A DNA stretch of 64,000 bases, from NCBI GenBank assembly GCA_964512655.1, contig CAZEJT010000007.1, forward strand, positions 62,001 through 126,000. Direction: 5' to 3'. Shown piece by piece: positions 52,052 to 60,927 of this stretch; the first letter of the stretch is position 1, and each line of letters starts with the position of its first letter. The stretch comes from VBOC01 sp964512655 (GTDB lineage: Bacteria > Bacteroidota > Ignavibacteria > UBA10030 > SZUA-254). The notes beneath the pieces were generated by a model, which was given only the letters and a program-made list of their open reading frames with translations, did no database searches and had not been told where the DNA came from. Position numbers and translations under genes: made by a program.

Positions 52052-53446
52052 CTATTCGGACTCCTGGGAGTCGAGTCCGTACTGCCGCATCTTATTGAAC
52101 AGAGTCTTCCGGCTAATCTTCAAGCGCTCGGCTGTTTCCGTGCGATTCCAACCCGTCTCCGCCAGCGCCTGCGCGATGACCGCGCGCTCGGTGCGTTCAG
52201 TCAACAGATTGACGTATGCTTCCAGGCCCTTCGCAGAATCGAATGCCGGTGTTGCCGTATTGGCGCCCTTCGCCACAAACTCGAACTCGGCGGCGCCAAT
52301 CGAGTGGCCTTTTGAATTCAGGAGAGCGCGCTGAATGGCATTTTCGAGCTCCCGTAGATTGCCCCTCCACTCGAAGCGCGCCAGCATGTGGAGGGCCTCC
52401 GGGGTGATCTCGGTGGCTCTTTTGCCGAACACTCCCCTGTATTTTTTCAGCATGTGGTCTGCGTAGAGCGGAATATCTTCGCGGTGATCGCGGAGCGGCG
52501 GCATCGTGAGCCTCAGGACGTTGAGCCGGTAAAACAGGTCCTCACGAAATGTTCCTGCATCGACCTCTCTTTCCAGGTTCTTGTTTGTCGCTGCAATGAT
52601 CCGCACGTCGACCCTGATGGGAGCCCCGCCCCCGACGCGGCTGAATTCCTTCTCCTGCAGGACCCTCAAAAGCCTGCTCTGGGCATCGAGCGGAAGCTCC
52701 CCGATTTCATCCAGGAACGCGGTCCCGCCGTTCGCATCCTCGAATTTTCCCGGGCGCCGTTCCGCCGCCCCAGTAAACGATCCTTTCTCATATCCGAAGA
52801 ATTCGCTCTCGATGAGACTCGAAGGGATTGCGGCGCAATCAATGACGACAAAAGGCAGGTCCTTCCGCTTGCTCTCGAAGTGGATCGATCTGGCGGCAAG
52901 CTCCTTCCCGGTCCCGGATTCTCCCTCAATCAGGACCGTCGCATCTGTAGGAGCGATCCGGAGTATTTCCCGCTTCACGCCCCGCATGACTCCGCTCTCC
53001 CCTACAAGGCTCTCGACTCCGTTCCGTCCCAGTTTCCTCCTGAGGTCTTCGACTTCGGCCGTCAACCTGTGCACTTCCAGGGCTCGCCTGACGACGAGGA
53101 GCATCTGCTCATTGTCGAACGGTTTCGTTATGTAATCGTACGCCCCCTCCTTGATCGCCTGCACGGCCGACTGGATCGATCCGTGAGCGGTGAGGATGAT
53201 CGACACGACGCCCGGAATCCGCTCCCGTATTGCGGCAATGGTCTCGATGCCGTCCATCTGCGGCATCTGCAGATCCACAACCAGGAGATCGGGCACAAAC
53301 TCAGCCGAGGTAGTTACCCCCTCAACCCCGTTCCTGGCAGTTTTAACAGTGTATCCGCTGTCACGCAGAATGGCGGCGAGAATGGTCCGGATTTTCTCCT
53401 CGTCATCGACCACTAAGATCCGGCCGGTCATCCGGTCGTTACTCAT
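52052..53446 (-). CDS. NtrC-family sigma54-dependent response regulator
   Basis: 464 residues from an ATG; an in-frame GTG at 53458 is the alternative. Receiver with intact acidic pair (VVDDEEK), phosphoacceptor Asp in LLVVDLQMPQMDG and Lys in YDYITKPFD. AAA+ domain: GESGTGKE, GSFTGA (GAFTGA variant), TAFLDEIGELP. Fis-type helix-turn-helix at the end (GWNRTETAERLKISRKTLFNKMRQYG). The preceding gene on the strand is its likely kinase, 51 bp away. Its position next to the ABC exporter operon and the palindrome at 51976-51995 suggests that operon as target. Confidence 0.95.
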   Translation of the reverse strand: MSNDRMTGRILVVDDEEKIRTILAAILRDSGYTVKTARNGVEGVTTSAEFVPDLLVVDLQMPQMDGIETIAAIRERIPGVVSIILTAHGSIQSAVQAIKEGAYDYITKPFDNEQMLLVVRRALEVHRLTAEVEDLRRKLGRNGVESLVGESGVMRGVKREILRIAPTDATVLIEGESGTGKELAARSIHFESKRKDLPFVVIDCAAIPSSLIESEFFGYEKGSFTGAAERRPGKFEDANGGTAFLDEIGELPLDAQSRLLRVLQEKEFSRVGGGAPIRVDVRIIAATNKNLEREVDAGTFREDLFYRLNVLRLTMPPLRDHREDIPLYADHMLKKYRGVFGKRATEITPEALHMLARFEWRGNLRELENAIQRALLNSKGHSIGAAEFEFVAKGANTATPAFDSAKGLEAYVNLLTERTERAVIAQALAETGWNRTETAERLKISRKTLFNKMRQYGLDSQESE

Positions 53447-53497
53447 CGGGTGCCGCACATGAATGTACCAGCGCCTTTGTCACCGTTCATGCGTCCT

Positions 53498-54799
53498 TCA
53501 TGCCTTTGCGCGGGGATCTTCCGCCAGAGCGGGAAATTTCAGCACAACTCTCGTTCCCCTTCCATGGCCGTTCGTCGGACTCTTGACTTCAATATCCCCG
53601 CCGTGCCTTGTCACAATTCCGTAGACGATCGAAAGCCCCAATCCCGTACCCGATTCCTTTGTCGTAAAAAAGGGGTCGAAGACTTTCGGGAGGTGTTCGG
53701 CCGGTATTCCCGGACCGGAGTCGGCGATTTCAATCCGGACCGCAAAGCGGTCCGGCGCCTCTCCGTCCTTCGGCGAACTACTGGAGACTTCGATGGCGAT
53801 CTCTCCACCGTCCGGCATTGCCTGAATGCTGTTCAGCAGCAGATTGAGAAATACTTGTTTTAACTGGGGCGCATCCCCCTTGATCAGGATCGCGGGAGTT
53901 TCCGGACTTCGTTGAATCCGGATTCCGTGGCGCCGCACCTCCGAATCGAGGAGGAGCAGGGTTTGATCGAGAACCTCCAGAACGGCGACCGGGCTCATCT
54001 GCGATTCCGATGTTTTGCTGAAAGAGAGAAGCCCTTTGATGACGTGATCGATCCGGTCGACTTCCTCGATGATCCCGTCCACAAGCCTGGCTTTGTCCCC
54101 TTCGAGGCCTTTTCTGAGGTACTGAACCGTGCTGCGGATTGAGGTGAGCGGATTCCGGATCTCATGCGCCGCCCCTGCGGCAAGCTCTCCGACCATTGCG
54201 AGTTTGTCCGAGTGAAACAATTTCTTCAGCTTGTCTTCCTGAAACTGATACATCAGGGAATGCTCGACGGCCAGCGCGCATTGGCCGGACAGTCTGACGA
54301 GAAGATCAACAATAGGCAACTCGTACGGCAAGCCATCTGTAGCCGGGCCCAGAAAAATCGCGCCTGTCAGCCGGTTGAGCACTATCAGAGGGACGACCAG
54401 GACCGTGGAGGTCTCGCGCAGGAGGGCTCGTTCCTGATCGGAGAGAAACTTTAGGACCTCGGGGCTTTTCTCTACTTCGAGCGCGCACCTGTTCACATTC
54501 AACCACTTGATGATATTGTCCGTGCGAAGGAAATTAAGTTCGCCCAGAAGGCCGGCAGATCCGCCTTTCGTTCTTGCCCCTACATACCTGCTCGTGATAG
54601 GCTCATAGAGGACGATGTAGAGCGCCGAGGCGCCGGCGATTTCTTTGAGCTTGGCGGAAAAATGATCGAGAAGTTGATCGAGGCCGACGATCGTATTGAG
54701 GGATTTCAGGAACTCCTCCCCGGGTGCAGAAGCCGGCTCCGCACGACCCCTCGAGGCACGCGCCCGCGTTTTCTCCAGCATGCGCCCCCAACCTGTCAT
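53498..54799 (-). CDS. Cytoplasmic GAF-domain sensor histidine kinase (NtrB-like)
   Basis: 433 residues, no membrane helix. GAF domain (about 30-185), HisKA with the phosphorylated His in AAHEIRNPLTSIRSTVQYL, HATPase_c with NLLLNSIQAMPDGG, DSGPGIP and GTGLGLSIVYGIV. A four-codon open frame with GGGGAAGG upstream (ATG at 54810) ends in a TGA that overlaps the kinase ATG, which could provide coupled initiation, since the kinase ATG has no close ribosome site of its own. First gene of the two-component operon with the NtrC-type regulator. Confidence 0.93.
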   Translation of the reverse strand: MTGWGRMLEKTRARASRGRAEPASAPGEEFLKSLNTIVGLDQLLDHFSAKLKEIAGASALYIVLYEPITSRYVGARTKGGSAGLLGELNFLRTDNIIKWLNVNRCALEVEKSPEVLKFLSDQERALLRETSTVLVVPLIVLNRLTGAIFLGPATDGLPYELPIVDLLVRLSGQCALAVEHSLMYQFQEDKLKKLFHSDKLAMVGELAAGAAHEIRNPLTSIRSTVQYLRKGLEGDKARLVDGIIEEVDRIDHVIKGLLSFSKTSESQMSPVAVLEVLDQTLLLLDSEVRRHGIRIQRSPETPAILIKGDAPQLKQVFLNLLLNSIQAMPDGGEIAIEVSSSSPKDGEAPDRFAVRIEIADSGPGIPAEHLPKVFDPFFTTKESGTGLGLSIVYGIVTRHGGDIEVKSPTNGHGRGTRVVLKFPALAEDPRAKA

Positions 54800-54975
54800 A
54801 CGAAACTCATGAAATGCCTTCCCCTTTTCGGGCTAATCTAAGTATTTCAGTTGTTATCATCAAGCATTCCGGGTCATTCCGGCGGGATTCTATATGAAAT
54901 TGAACCTGAAATTGCCTACATTCTCAACCAACTCCTGTTCGAACCGCCAGTAAGAACACAACGCCCGAATCCATC

Positions 54976-57900
54976 GTGTCCCGTCCGGAAACTTCTCGCT
55001 CCCGGCAGTGTCGGGCAATCGCCCTTCGGGTGATTCTTTCTCTGCTCCTCTTCCTTGCTCTCACTCCCCTCGGAGCGCAGGAGTCCTCCCGCGAGATCCT
55101 TATCAAGGTCAATTCCCCGAACGCGAAAGAGTTGGAGAAGAACGAGTTTGCCCGAACATACCTGAACGGGTACAGAAGAACAATAAACGGGCAAACGATC
55201 ATCTACCATTCGAGTCATCCCGATGCCGACGTGGCGCTCCTTGTACGGGCAAACCGGGAATACCACTCCGCATCCTGGGAAACAGACTCTCTCACCGATC
55301 CCTCCCGCGATGGCAATTACCATTTTGTCTGGCTCGCGGGGTTTGACAGAGCCGGTTGGGGAGAAAATACGATAGAGCACCGGTTCGATCTCCTGATCAA
55401 CGGGAAGCACGCGTTTACGTTCAGAAATTTCAAAGGACCCACCGCGGACCACTGGCGGGTTCCGGGAGATCTGGGCGGCGAGCTGGCGTTTAATTCCCGG
55501 ATGGCGGACAAATTCGGAGATCTTTTTGGATACATGTTTCTTACGATTCCGGCACGGGAGTGCCATCGGGGCGCTCCCCTTACACTTCAGGTTGTCGGAG
55601 CCGATGACGATAACCTCGAGTGGTACATGGCGTTTCAGTACCGGTTTAATTTCACGCCCCGGCTTCGGCCGGAGCCGGCGATTCTTCGCGGCAAAGACCG
55701 CACCAATAAGGAGCTCCGTCTGAGCCTCGATAATCTCATTGACGGGCGAACGATCGAGATTGACGCGCCGGGGGAGGAACACATCAGGAAACCTTTAAAC
55801 GTCGGCGCCAATATCTTCATGATCCCCATTCCGGTTACGGGCGACGTGAAGGACTATTCGATAGGCTTCACCCTGGACAAGGGTCCAACGGAGCATTCAC
55901 AGCTCAGTGTTCCACCCTTCCACACGAGAACACTCTATCTCCTTTCGTATTCCCATAACGACATCGGCTACACTGACCTGCAGCCGGCAGTGGAGAGGAA
56001 ACAGTGGGATAATATCGAGATGGCTCTCAGGCTGATCGACAGGACGCGCGATTATCCCCCCGATGCTCAGTATAAGTGGAACCTCGAGGGGCTCTTCCCG
56101 GTGGAAGGATACCTGCGCCAGGCATCGGCGAAGCGCCGGGAGGAATTCCTTCAGGCGGTCCGGACGGGAAGCATCGGGCTGAACGCTCTCTACGCGAACA
56201 TGCTTACGGGACTCGCCAACAGCGTCGAGATGAGCCACTTCACCGGATATGCGCGGTACCTCTCGAAGGAGTTTTCCATACCGATCATCACGGCGGTGGA
56301 ATCCGACGTGCCGGGTTTTACCTGGGGCATCGTCTCGGCCTTCGCGCAGAGCGGGGTGAAGTACTTCGCGAGCGCGCCCAATTCCGGCGACAGGATCGGA
56401 TACATCATCGAGCAGTGGGGCGACAAACCTTTCTGGTGGACCTCTCAATCCGGAGAGGAGAAGGTCCTTATGTGGGTGGCCGGGGCGAGCTATTCGAGTT
56501 TCCACGAGGGTCGGCTCACCAACCTCGGAGACGAGAAAATCCTGAAACTCTGCCGCAAGCTCGAGGAATCGAACTATCCATACGAGTACGTCCATCTCCC
56601 CTACACCCTCGGCGATAACGGGACTCCCGATTCGCTCCTCTCCGATTTCGTAAAGGATTGGAATGCTCGCTACGCGACGCCGCGCCTGATCATCGCTACG
56701 CACGCTCAGATGTTCAAGGACTTTGACGCCCGATACGGCGTCGGCCTGCCGAGCATCCAGGGAGACCTGACGCCTTACTGGGAAGACGGCGCTGTATCGA
56801 CCGCGTACGAGACCGCCCTCAATCGCCATGCAGTCGACCGGCTGATTCAGGGAGAGGCATTATGGTCGATGGCAGCTCCTTCCTCCTATCCCGCCGCTCT
56901 GTACGACTCCGCATGGAGGAAGGTGGCGCTATGGGACGAACACACATGGGGGGCGGCTAACAGCATTACTGATCCTGATAGCCCCGCCGTCAAGGGCCAA
57001 TGGGAGATCAAGCAGAAGTTCGCCCTGGATGCTGACAGTCTCGCACGAACGCTCGCTCAACAAGCGCTCAAATCAATGACATCAGATCCCCCCTCGAAAT
57101 CTCCCTCAACGGCGGCCCATCGCGGACCAGCAGGCGGCAACGGCGTCGTTGTCTATAATACCAGTTCGTGGATGAGAACGGATGTCGTCGTAGTCCCCCG
57201 ATCAGAGAGTACGACGGGAGACCGCGTTCTCGATGGGAACAAATCCCCGGTTCCTTCCCAGCGCCTATCGACGGGTGAGCTTGCGATCCTCATCCGAAGC
57301 ATCCCACCGCTTTCCGCGAGACGGTTCGTCGTGGAAAAGGGAAAGCCGGAAACATCGGGACGCCTCGAAATCTCCTCGAACTCAATTGCCAACGATAATC
57401 TATCCTTCAAGGTCGATGAGCGCACCGGATCGATTTCTGCTTTCGAATGGATGGACCGCCAGCTCGTCGATCATTCCAAGGGAGCAGGTCTCAACGAGTA
57501 CCTGTACATGCCGGGCAAGAACCCGGATAGCCTCCTGCGCGTCTCCAATGTTGCAGTAACCGTGAAGGAGAAGGGGCCGCTTGTCGGATCGATTCTCGTC
57601 ACTGCAAACGCTCCCGGTTGCGATCGATATTCCGCGGAAATTCGTCTCATTGCAGGGATACCCCGGCTGGATATCATCAACAACCTCGATAAGCGCGCGG
57701 TCCGGAGCACTGAGAGCGTTCATATTGCATTCCCATTTTATGTTCCCGAGCCGCAGGTATCCTACGATGTGGCCAACGCATTCGTGCGCGCCGAGAAGGA
57801 CCAGCTCATTGGCGCTTGCAGAACCTATTTATCCGTGACCGGTTGCGCAGACGTTTCAAACGACGGTTACGGTGTAACGTTGTTGACCAGGGACGCACCC

Positions 57901-58473
57901 CTCATCGAGGTCGGAAATATCGTGGTGGAACAGCCATGGATAAAATCGCTCGCACCCTCCTCCCGGCTATACTCGTACGCCATGAACAACTACTGGCATA
58001 CGAACTACAAAGCCGATCAGTCGGGGCCCGTTGAATTGCGATACCGCATCATCCCGCACGAGGAATTCTACCAGGAAGATGCGCTTCGTGCCGAACTGGA
58101 GTTGAGGCAGCCGTTGCTCGTGTTCCCGGCATCGGCTAAGCAAGAACCCCGTCAGTCATTGCTCACTATCGATCCGCCGGACGTGGTTGCGCTCTCCGTG
58201 AAACCCACGCCGGATGGTCGGGCCCTGCTTCTCTATCTTTATAATCCCTCGAATCGAACCCAGGATGCGGTGAGAGTGACGGCGAACGTGGGGGCAGAAT
58301 GGCCCACCCGGAGGGTCGCGACGAGCAGAACGGATAACTCATCCTCGACCTCGGTTTTCTTTAACTGGAGTGACCCCTCGGGAGATGACCTCGGACACAA
58401 ATCCGACCAGATTCGAATGGATCCCGGGGGTAGCATCTATGTCCGCGTCGAAAGGAGATACGGGAACAAGTAG
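54976..58473 (+). CDS. Exported GH38-like alpha-mannosidase
   Basis: 1165 residues from GTG, beginning with an Arg-rich signal peptide cleaved near LGAQ. The N-terminal ~310 residues are beta-rich. The GH38-type catalytic domain starts at LLSYSHNDIGYTD (His/Asp zinc ligands, about 324-336). It continues with VESDVPGFTWGI, where the Asp is the expected nucleophile, and the zinc-ligand His in IIATHAQMF. The C-terminal half is the all-beta mannosidase region. The protein is presumably periplasmic or surface-exposed and removes alpha-mannose from glycans. Divergent from classical GH38 (HTH..D...W), so exact specificity is open. First of three exported glycosidase genes in a row. Confidence 0.8.
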   Translation: MSRPETSRSRQCRAIALRVILSLLLFLALTPLGAQESSREILIKVNSPNAKELEKNEFARTYLNGYRRTINGQTIIYHSSHPDADVALLVRANREYHSASWETDSLTDPSRDGNYHFVWLAGFDRAGWGENTIEHRFDLLINGKHAFTFRNFKGPTADHWRVPGDLGGELAFNSRMADKFGDLFGYMFLTIPARECHRGAPLTLQVVGADDDNLEWYMAFQYRFNFTPRLRPEPAILRGKDRTNKELRLSLDNLIDGRTIEIDAPGEEHIRKPLNVGANIFMIPIPVTGDVKDYSIGFTLDKGPTEHSQLSVPPFHTRTLYLLSYSHNDIGYTDLQPAVERKQWDNIEMALRLIDRTRDYPPDAQYKWNLEGLFPVEGYLRQASAKRREEFLQAVRTGSIGLNALYANMLTGLANSVEMSHFTGYARYLSKEFSIPIITAVESDVPGFTWGIVSAFAQSGVKYFASAPNSGDRIGYIIEQWGDKPFWWTSQSGEEKVLMWVAGASYSSFHEGRLTNLGDEKILKLCRKLEESNYPYEYVHLPYTLGDNGTPDSLLSDFVKDWNARYATPRLIIATHAQMFKDFDARYGVGLPSIQGDLTPYWEDGAVSTAYETALNRHAVDRLIQGEALWSMAAPSSYPAALYDSAWRKVALWDEHTWGAANSITDPDSPAVKGQWEIKQKFALDADSLARTLAQQALKSMTSDPPSKSPSTAAHRGPAGGNGVVVYNTSSWMRTDVVVVPRSESTTGDRVLDGNKSPVPSQRLSTGELAILIRSIPPLSARRFVVEKGKPETSGRLEISSNSIANDNLSFKVDERTGSISAFEWMDRQLVDHSKGAGLNEYLYMPGKNPDSLLRVSNVAVTVKEKGPLVGSILVTANAPGCDRYSAEIRLIAGIPRLDIINNLDKRAVRSTESVHIAFPFYVPEPQVSYDVANAFVRAEKDQLIGACRTYLSVTGCADVSNDGYGVTLLTRDAPLIEVGNIVVEQPWIKSLAPSSRLYSYAMNNYWHTNYKADQSGPVELRYRIIPHEEFYQEDALRAELELRQPLLVFPASAKQEPRQSLLTIDPPDVVALSVKPTPDGRALLLYLYNPSNRTQDAVRVTANVGAEWPTRRVATSRTDNSSSTSVFFNWSDPSGDDLGHKSDQIRMDPGGSIYVRVERRYGNK

Positions 58474-58540
58474 TGATCCGGACATCCCAGCCGCATCCCT
58501 GCTTGGTACAGGTTCAATCATTACCCTGCCAAATCTATCG

Positions 58541-60799
58541 ATGGTTGCGCTGAACTCTATGCTGAAGGCATTACTGACTCTTGCCTTGCTCGCCTCAACC
58601 TGCCTCGCGGGACAGGATCTCGCAATAATCCCGAAGCCCGTGAGCATGCAGTCGCGTGACGGGAGCTTCACGCTCAACAACAAGACCGTCATCATCGTCC
58701 GGCACCAAACGTCAAATCTTGAAATTGTGGGCAAGGGGCTTGCCGAAAAGCTCCGGCGGGTGACCGGTTTTCCTCTCAACGTGAGCCCTGACCATCGCTC
58801 CCCCAATACCGAGAACGCGATTGTCCTCACAAATGAAGTGCGCGGTGGCGACCTTGGCGAGGAAGGATACGAGCTTTCAGTCTCTGAGCACGCAATCCTG
58901 ATCGCGGCCCCGACGGCGCACGGCGCCTTCAACGGAACTCAAACACTCTATCAGTTGATGCCCGTGGCGGCGGAAGGCCGCGCCGCCTCAGGCAACGCAT
59001 CATGGTCCTTTCCGTGCGTGGAGATCCTCGACAAGCCGAGATTTGCATGGCGCGGCATGCATCTCGATGTCGGCCGTCATTTCTTCCCGGTTGAGTTTGT
59101 GAAGAGGTACCTCGATGTCATGGCCGCGTACAAGTTCAATAGCTTCCACTGGCATCTGACGGAGGACCAGGGATGGAGGATTGAGATCAAGAAGTACCCT
59201 CTCCTCACACAGATCGGCTCCCAGCGCCGGGAAACGATGGGTGATTGCACTCCGTACGGGGGTTTTTACACGCAGGATCAGATTCGCGACGTGGTCGAGT
59301 ACGCGCGCCGGCGGTTCATCACGATCGTTCCCGAGATTGAAATGCCCGGACACTCTCAGGCGGCGCTCTCTGCCTACCCTCAGTACTCATGTTCAGGCGG
59401 GCCGCTGAAGCCGGCCACTGAATGGGGCGTGTTCAACGACGTCTATTGCGCGGGGAGGGATGAAACATTCGAGTTCATCCGGGACATTCTCGACGAAGTC
59501 ACCAGGTTATTCCCGGGCCCCTACGTTCATGTGGGAGGAGATGAATGTCCGAAGCTCCGCTGGAAGAACTGCGCACGATGCCAGAGCCGGATAAAAGCGG
59601 AACACCTGAAGGACGAGGGCGAGCTGCAGAGCTACTTCATCAAGAGGATTGAAAAGATTCTCAGCGCGAAAGGGAAGCGGCTCATAGGATGGGACGAGAT
59701 CCTTGAAGGAGGCATCGCGCCCGAAGCCACGGTAATGTCGTGGCGCGGAATCAAAGGAGGCATCGAGGCCGCGAAAGCAGGGCACGACGTCGTCATGAGC
59801 CCGGGGGATCACTGCTATTTCGACCACTATCAGGGAAAGATTGGAGAGCCGGCCGCAATTGGCGGCTTCCTCCCGATCGATACCGTATACTATTACGAAC
59901 CGGTTCCGTCCGTTCTCTCCGTCGATGAAGCCAGGCACATCCTTGGCGCCCAGGGGAATATGTGGACTGAATGGATGCCCAACACCCGGCATGTCGAGTA
60001 CATGCTGCTCCCACGCATGCTCGCGTTGAGCGAAGTGGTCTGGTGTCAGGCCTCATCCCGTTCCTACCCCGACTTTACAGAACGTCTGGAGAAACACTAC
60101 GACCGGCTTGCGGCGATGGACTTTAATTTCAGAGTGCCACCTCCGGTCGGCGCGGGGGGCCGGGCGGTGATCTTCCACGATACTCTCGTAACGCTCGCGA
60201 GCCCGGTCTCAGCCGGAAAGGTCTATTATTCCCTGGGCAGAGGCGATACCATCCCTACCCTGTTGTACTCCCAACCAATCCGAATCGCCGCCGATGAAGT
60301 ACTTTACGGTCAGACGGCGCTCGACAATGGGAGAAAAAGCAGCATCATCGCGACTGAATTCATGCTGGCGAATCCGGCCCGGAACGGCTTGGACTACCGT
60401 TATTACGAAGGGACCTGGGATAGTCTCCCCAATTTCTCGAATCTCACACCGGTTCGAACCGGCAAGACCTACGATGTCTCGCTCGATGGGATACCGCACC
60501 GGGAGGATGAGTTCGGGGTCCGGTTATCCGGGTATCTCTCGATCGAGACCGAGGGAGAGTATCGATGGTATCTCTCTTCTGACGATGGGAGTAAGCTCTT
60601 TTTCGACAACAAGGAGGTCATAAACAACAACGGCCTGCACGGAGCGAAGGAATCGAGCGCTTCCGTCCATATGAGCCGCGGAAAACATCCAATCGTCATA
60701 CTGTATTTCGAACGGGGCGGTGAGCAATCCGTCGATCTCTACTTCGAAGGGCCCGGACTCACGAAACGTCACGTGCCCGCGAGACTGCTCTCGCCATGA
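58541..60799 (+). CDS. Exported GH20 beta-N-acetylhexosaminidase with PA14-like domain
   Basis: 752 residues from the preferred ATG; an ATG at 58559 is possible, and the open frame back to 58370 lies inside the GH38 gene. Signal peptide (MLKALLTLALLASTCLAG), GH20b N-terminal domain (about 30-165), then the catalytic barrel with FHWHLTEDQGWRIEIKKYP and the catalytic pair in HVGGDECPK, where the Glu is the acid/base. The C-terminal ~110 residues are PA14-like (SIETEGEYRWYLSSDDGSKL and LYFEGPGL), a carbohydrate-binding module. It removes terminal GlcNAc/GalNAc. It follows the GH38 gene by 67 bp. Confidence 0.93.
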   Translation: MVALNSMLKALLTLALLASTCLAGQDLAIIPKPVSMQSRDGSFTLNNKTVIIVRHQTSNLEIVGKGLAEKLRRVTGFPLNVSPDHRSPNTENAIVLTNEVRGGDLGEEGYELSVSEHAILIAAPTAHGAFNGTQTLYQLMPVAAEGRAASGNASWSFPCVEILDKPRFAWRGMHLDVGRHFFPVEFVKRYLDVMAAYKFNSFHWHLTEDQGWRIEIKKYPLLTQIGSQRRETMGDCTPYGGFYTQDQIRDVVEYARRRFITIVPEIEMPGHSQAALSAYPQYSCSGGPLKPATEWGVFNDVYCAGRDETFEFIRDILDEVTRLFPGPYVHVGGDECPKLRWKNCARCQSRIKAEHLKDEGELQSYFIKRIEKILSAKGKRLIGWDEILEGGIAPEATVMSWRGIKGGIEAAKAGHDVVMSPGDHCYFDHYQGKIGEPAAIGGFLPIDTVYYYEPVPSVLSVDEARHILGAQGNMWTEWMPNTRHVEYMLLPRMLALSEVVWCQASSRSYPDFTERLEKHYDRLAAMDFNFRVPPPVGAGGRAVIFHDTLVTLASPVSAGKVYYSLGRGDTIPTLLYSQPIRIAADEVLYGQTALDNGRKSSIIATEFMLANPARNGLDYRYYEGTWDSLPNFSNLTPVRTGKTYDVSLDGIPHREDEFGVRLSGYLSIETEGEYRWYLSSDDGSKLFFDNKEVINNNGLHGAKESSASVHMSRGKHPIVILYFERGGEQSVDLYFEGPGLTKRHVPARLLSP

Positions 60800-60840
60800 T
60801 TGTGCCTCTCTTTCAAAAATGATGTACTACCCAACTTCCT

Positions 60841-60863
60841 GTAGGCGCCGGCTTTAGCCGGCG
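60841..60863. repeat. GTAGGCGCCGGCTTTAGCCGGCG palindromic unit (quoted by parts)
   Basis: GTAGG followed by the palindrome CGCCGGC-TTTA-GCCGGCG, the same as the second unit at 44526-44549. It lies between the GH20 gene and the next glycosidase gene. Confidence 0.7.
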
Positions 60864-60927
60864 AAAAGCTTAGGGACGAATATGATGCGATTCCCTCTCT
60901 TTAAGATTGATCGAAATCTTCTCTTCT

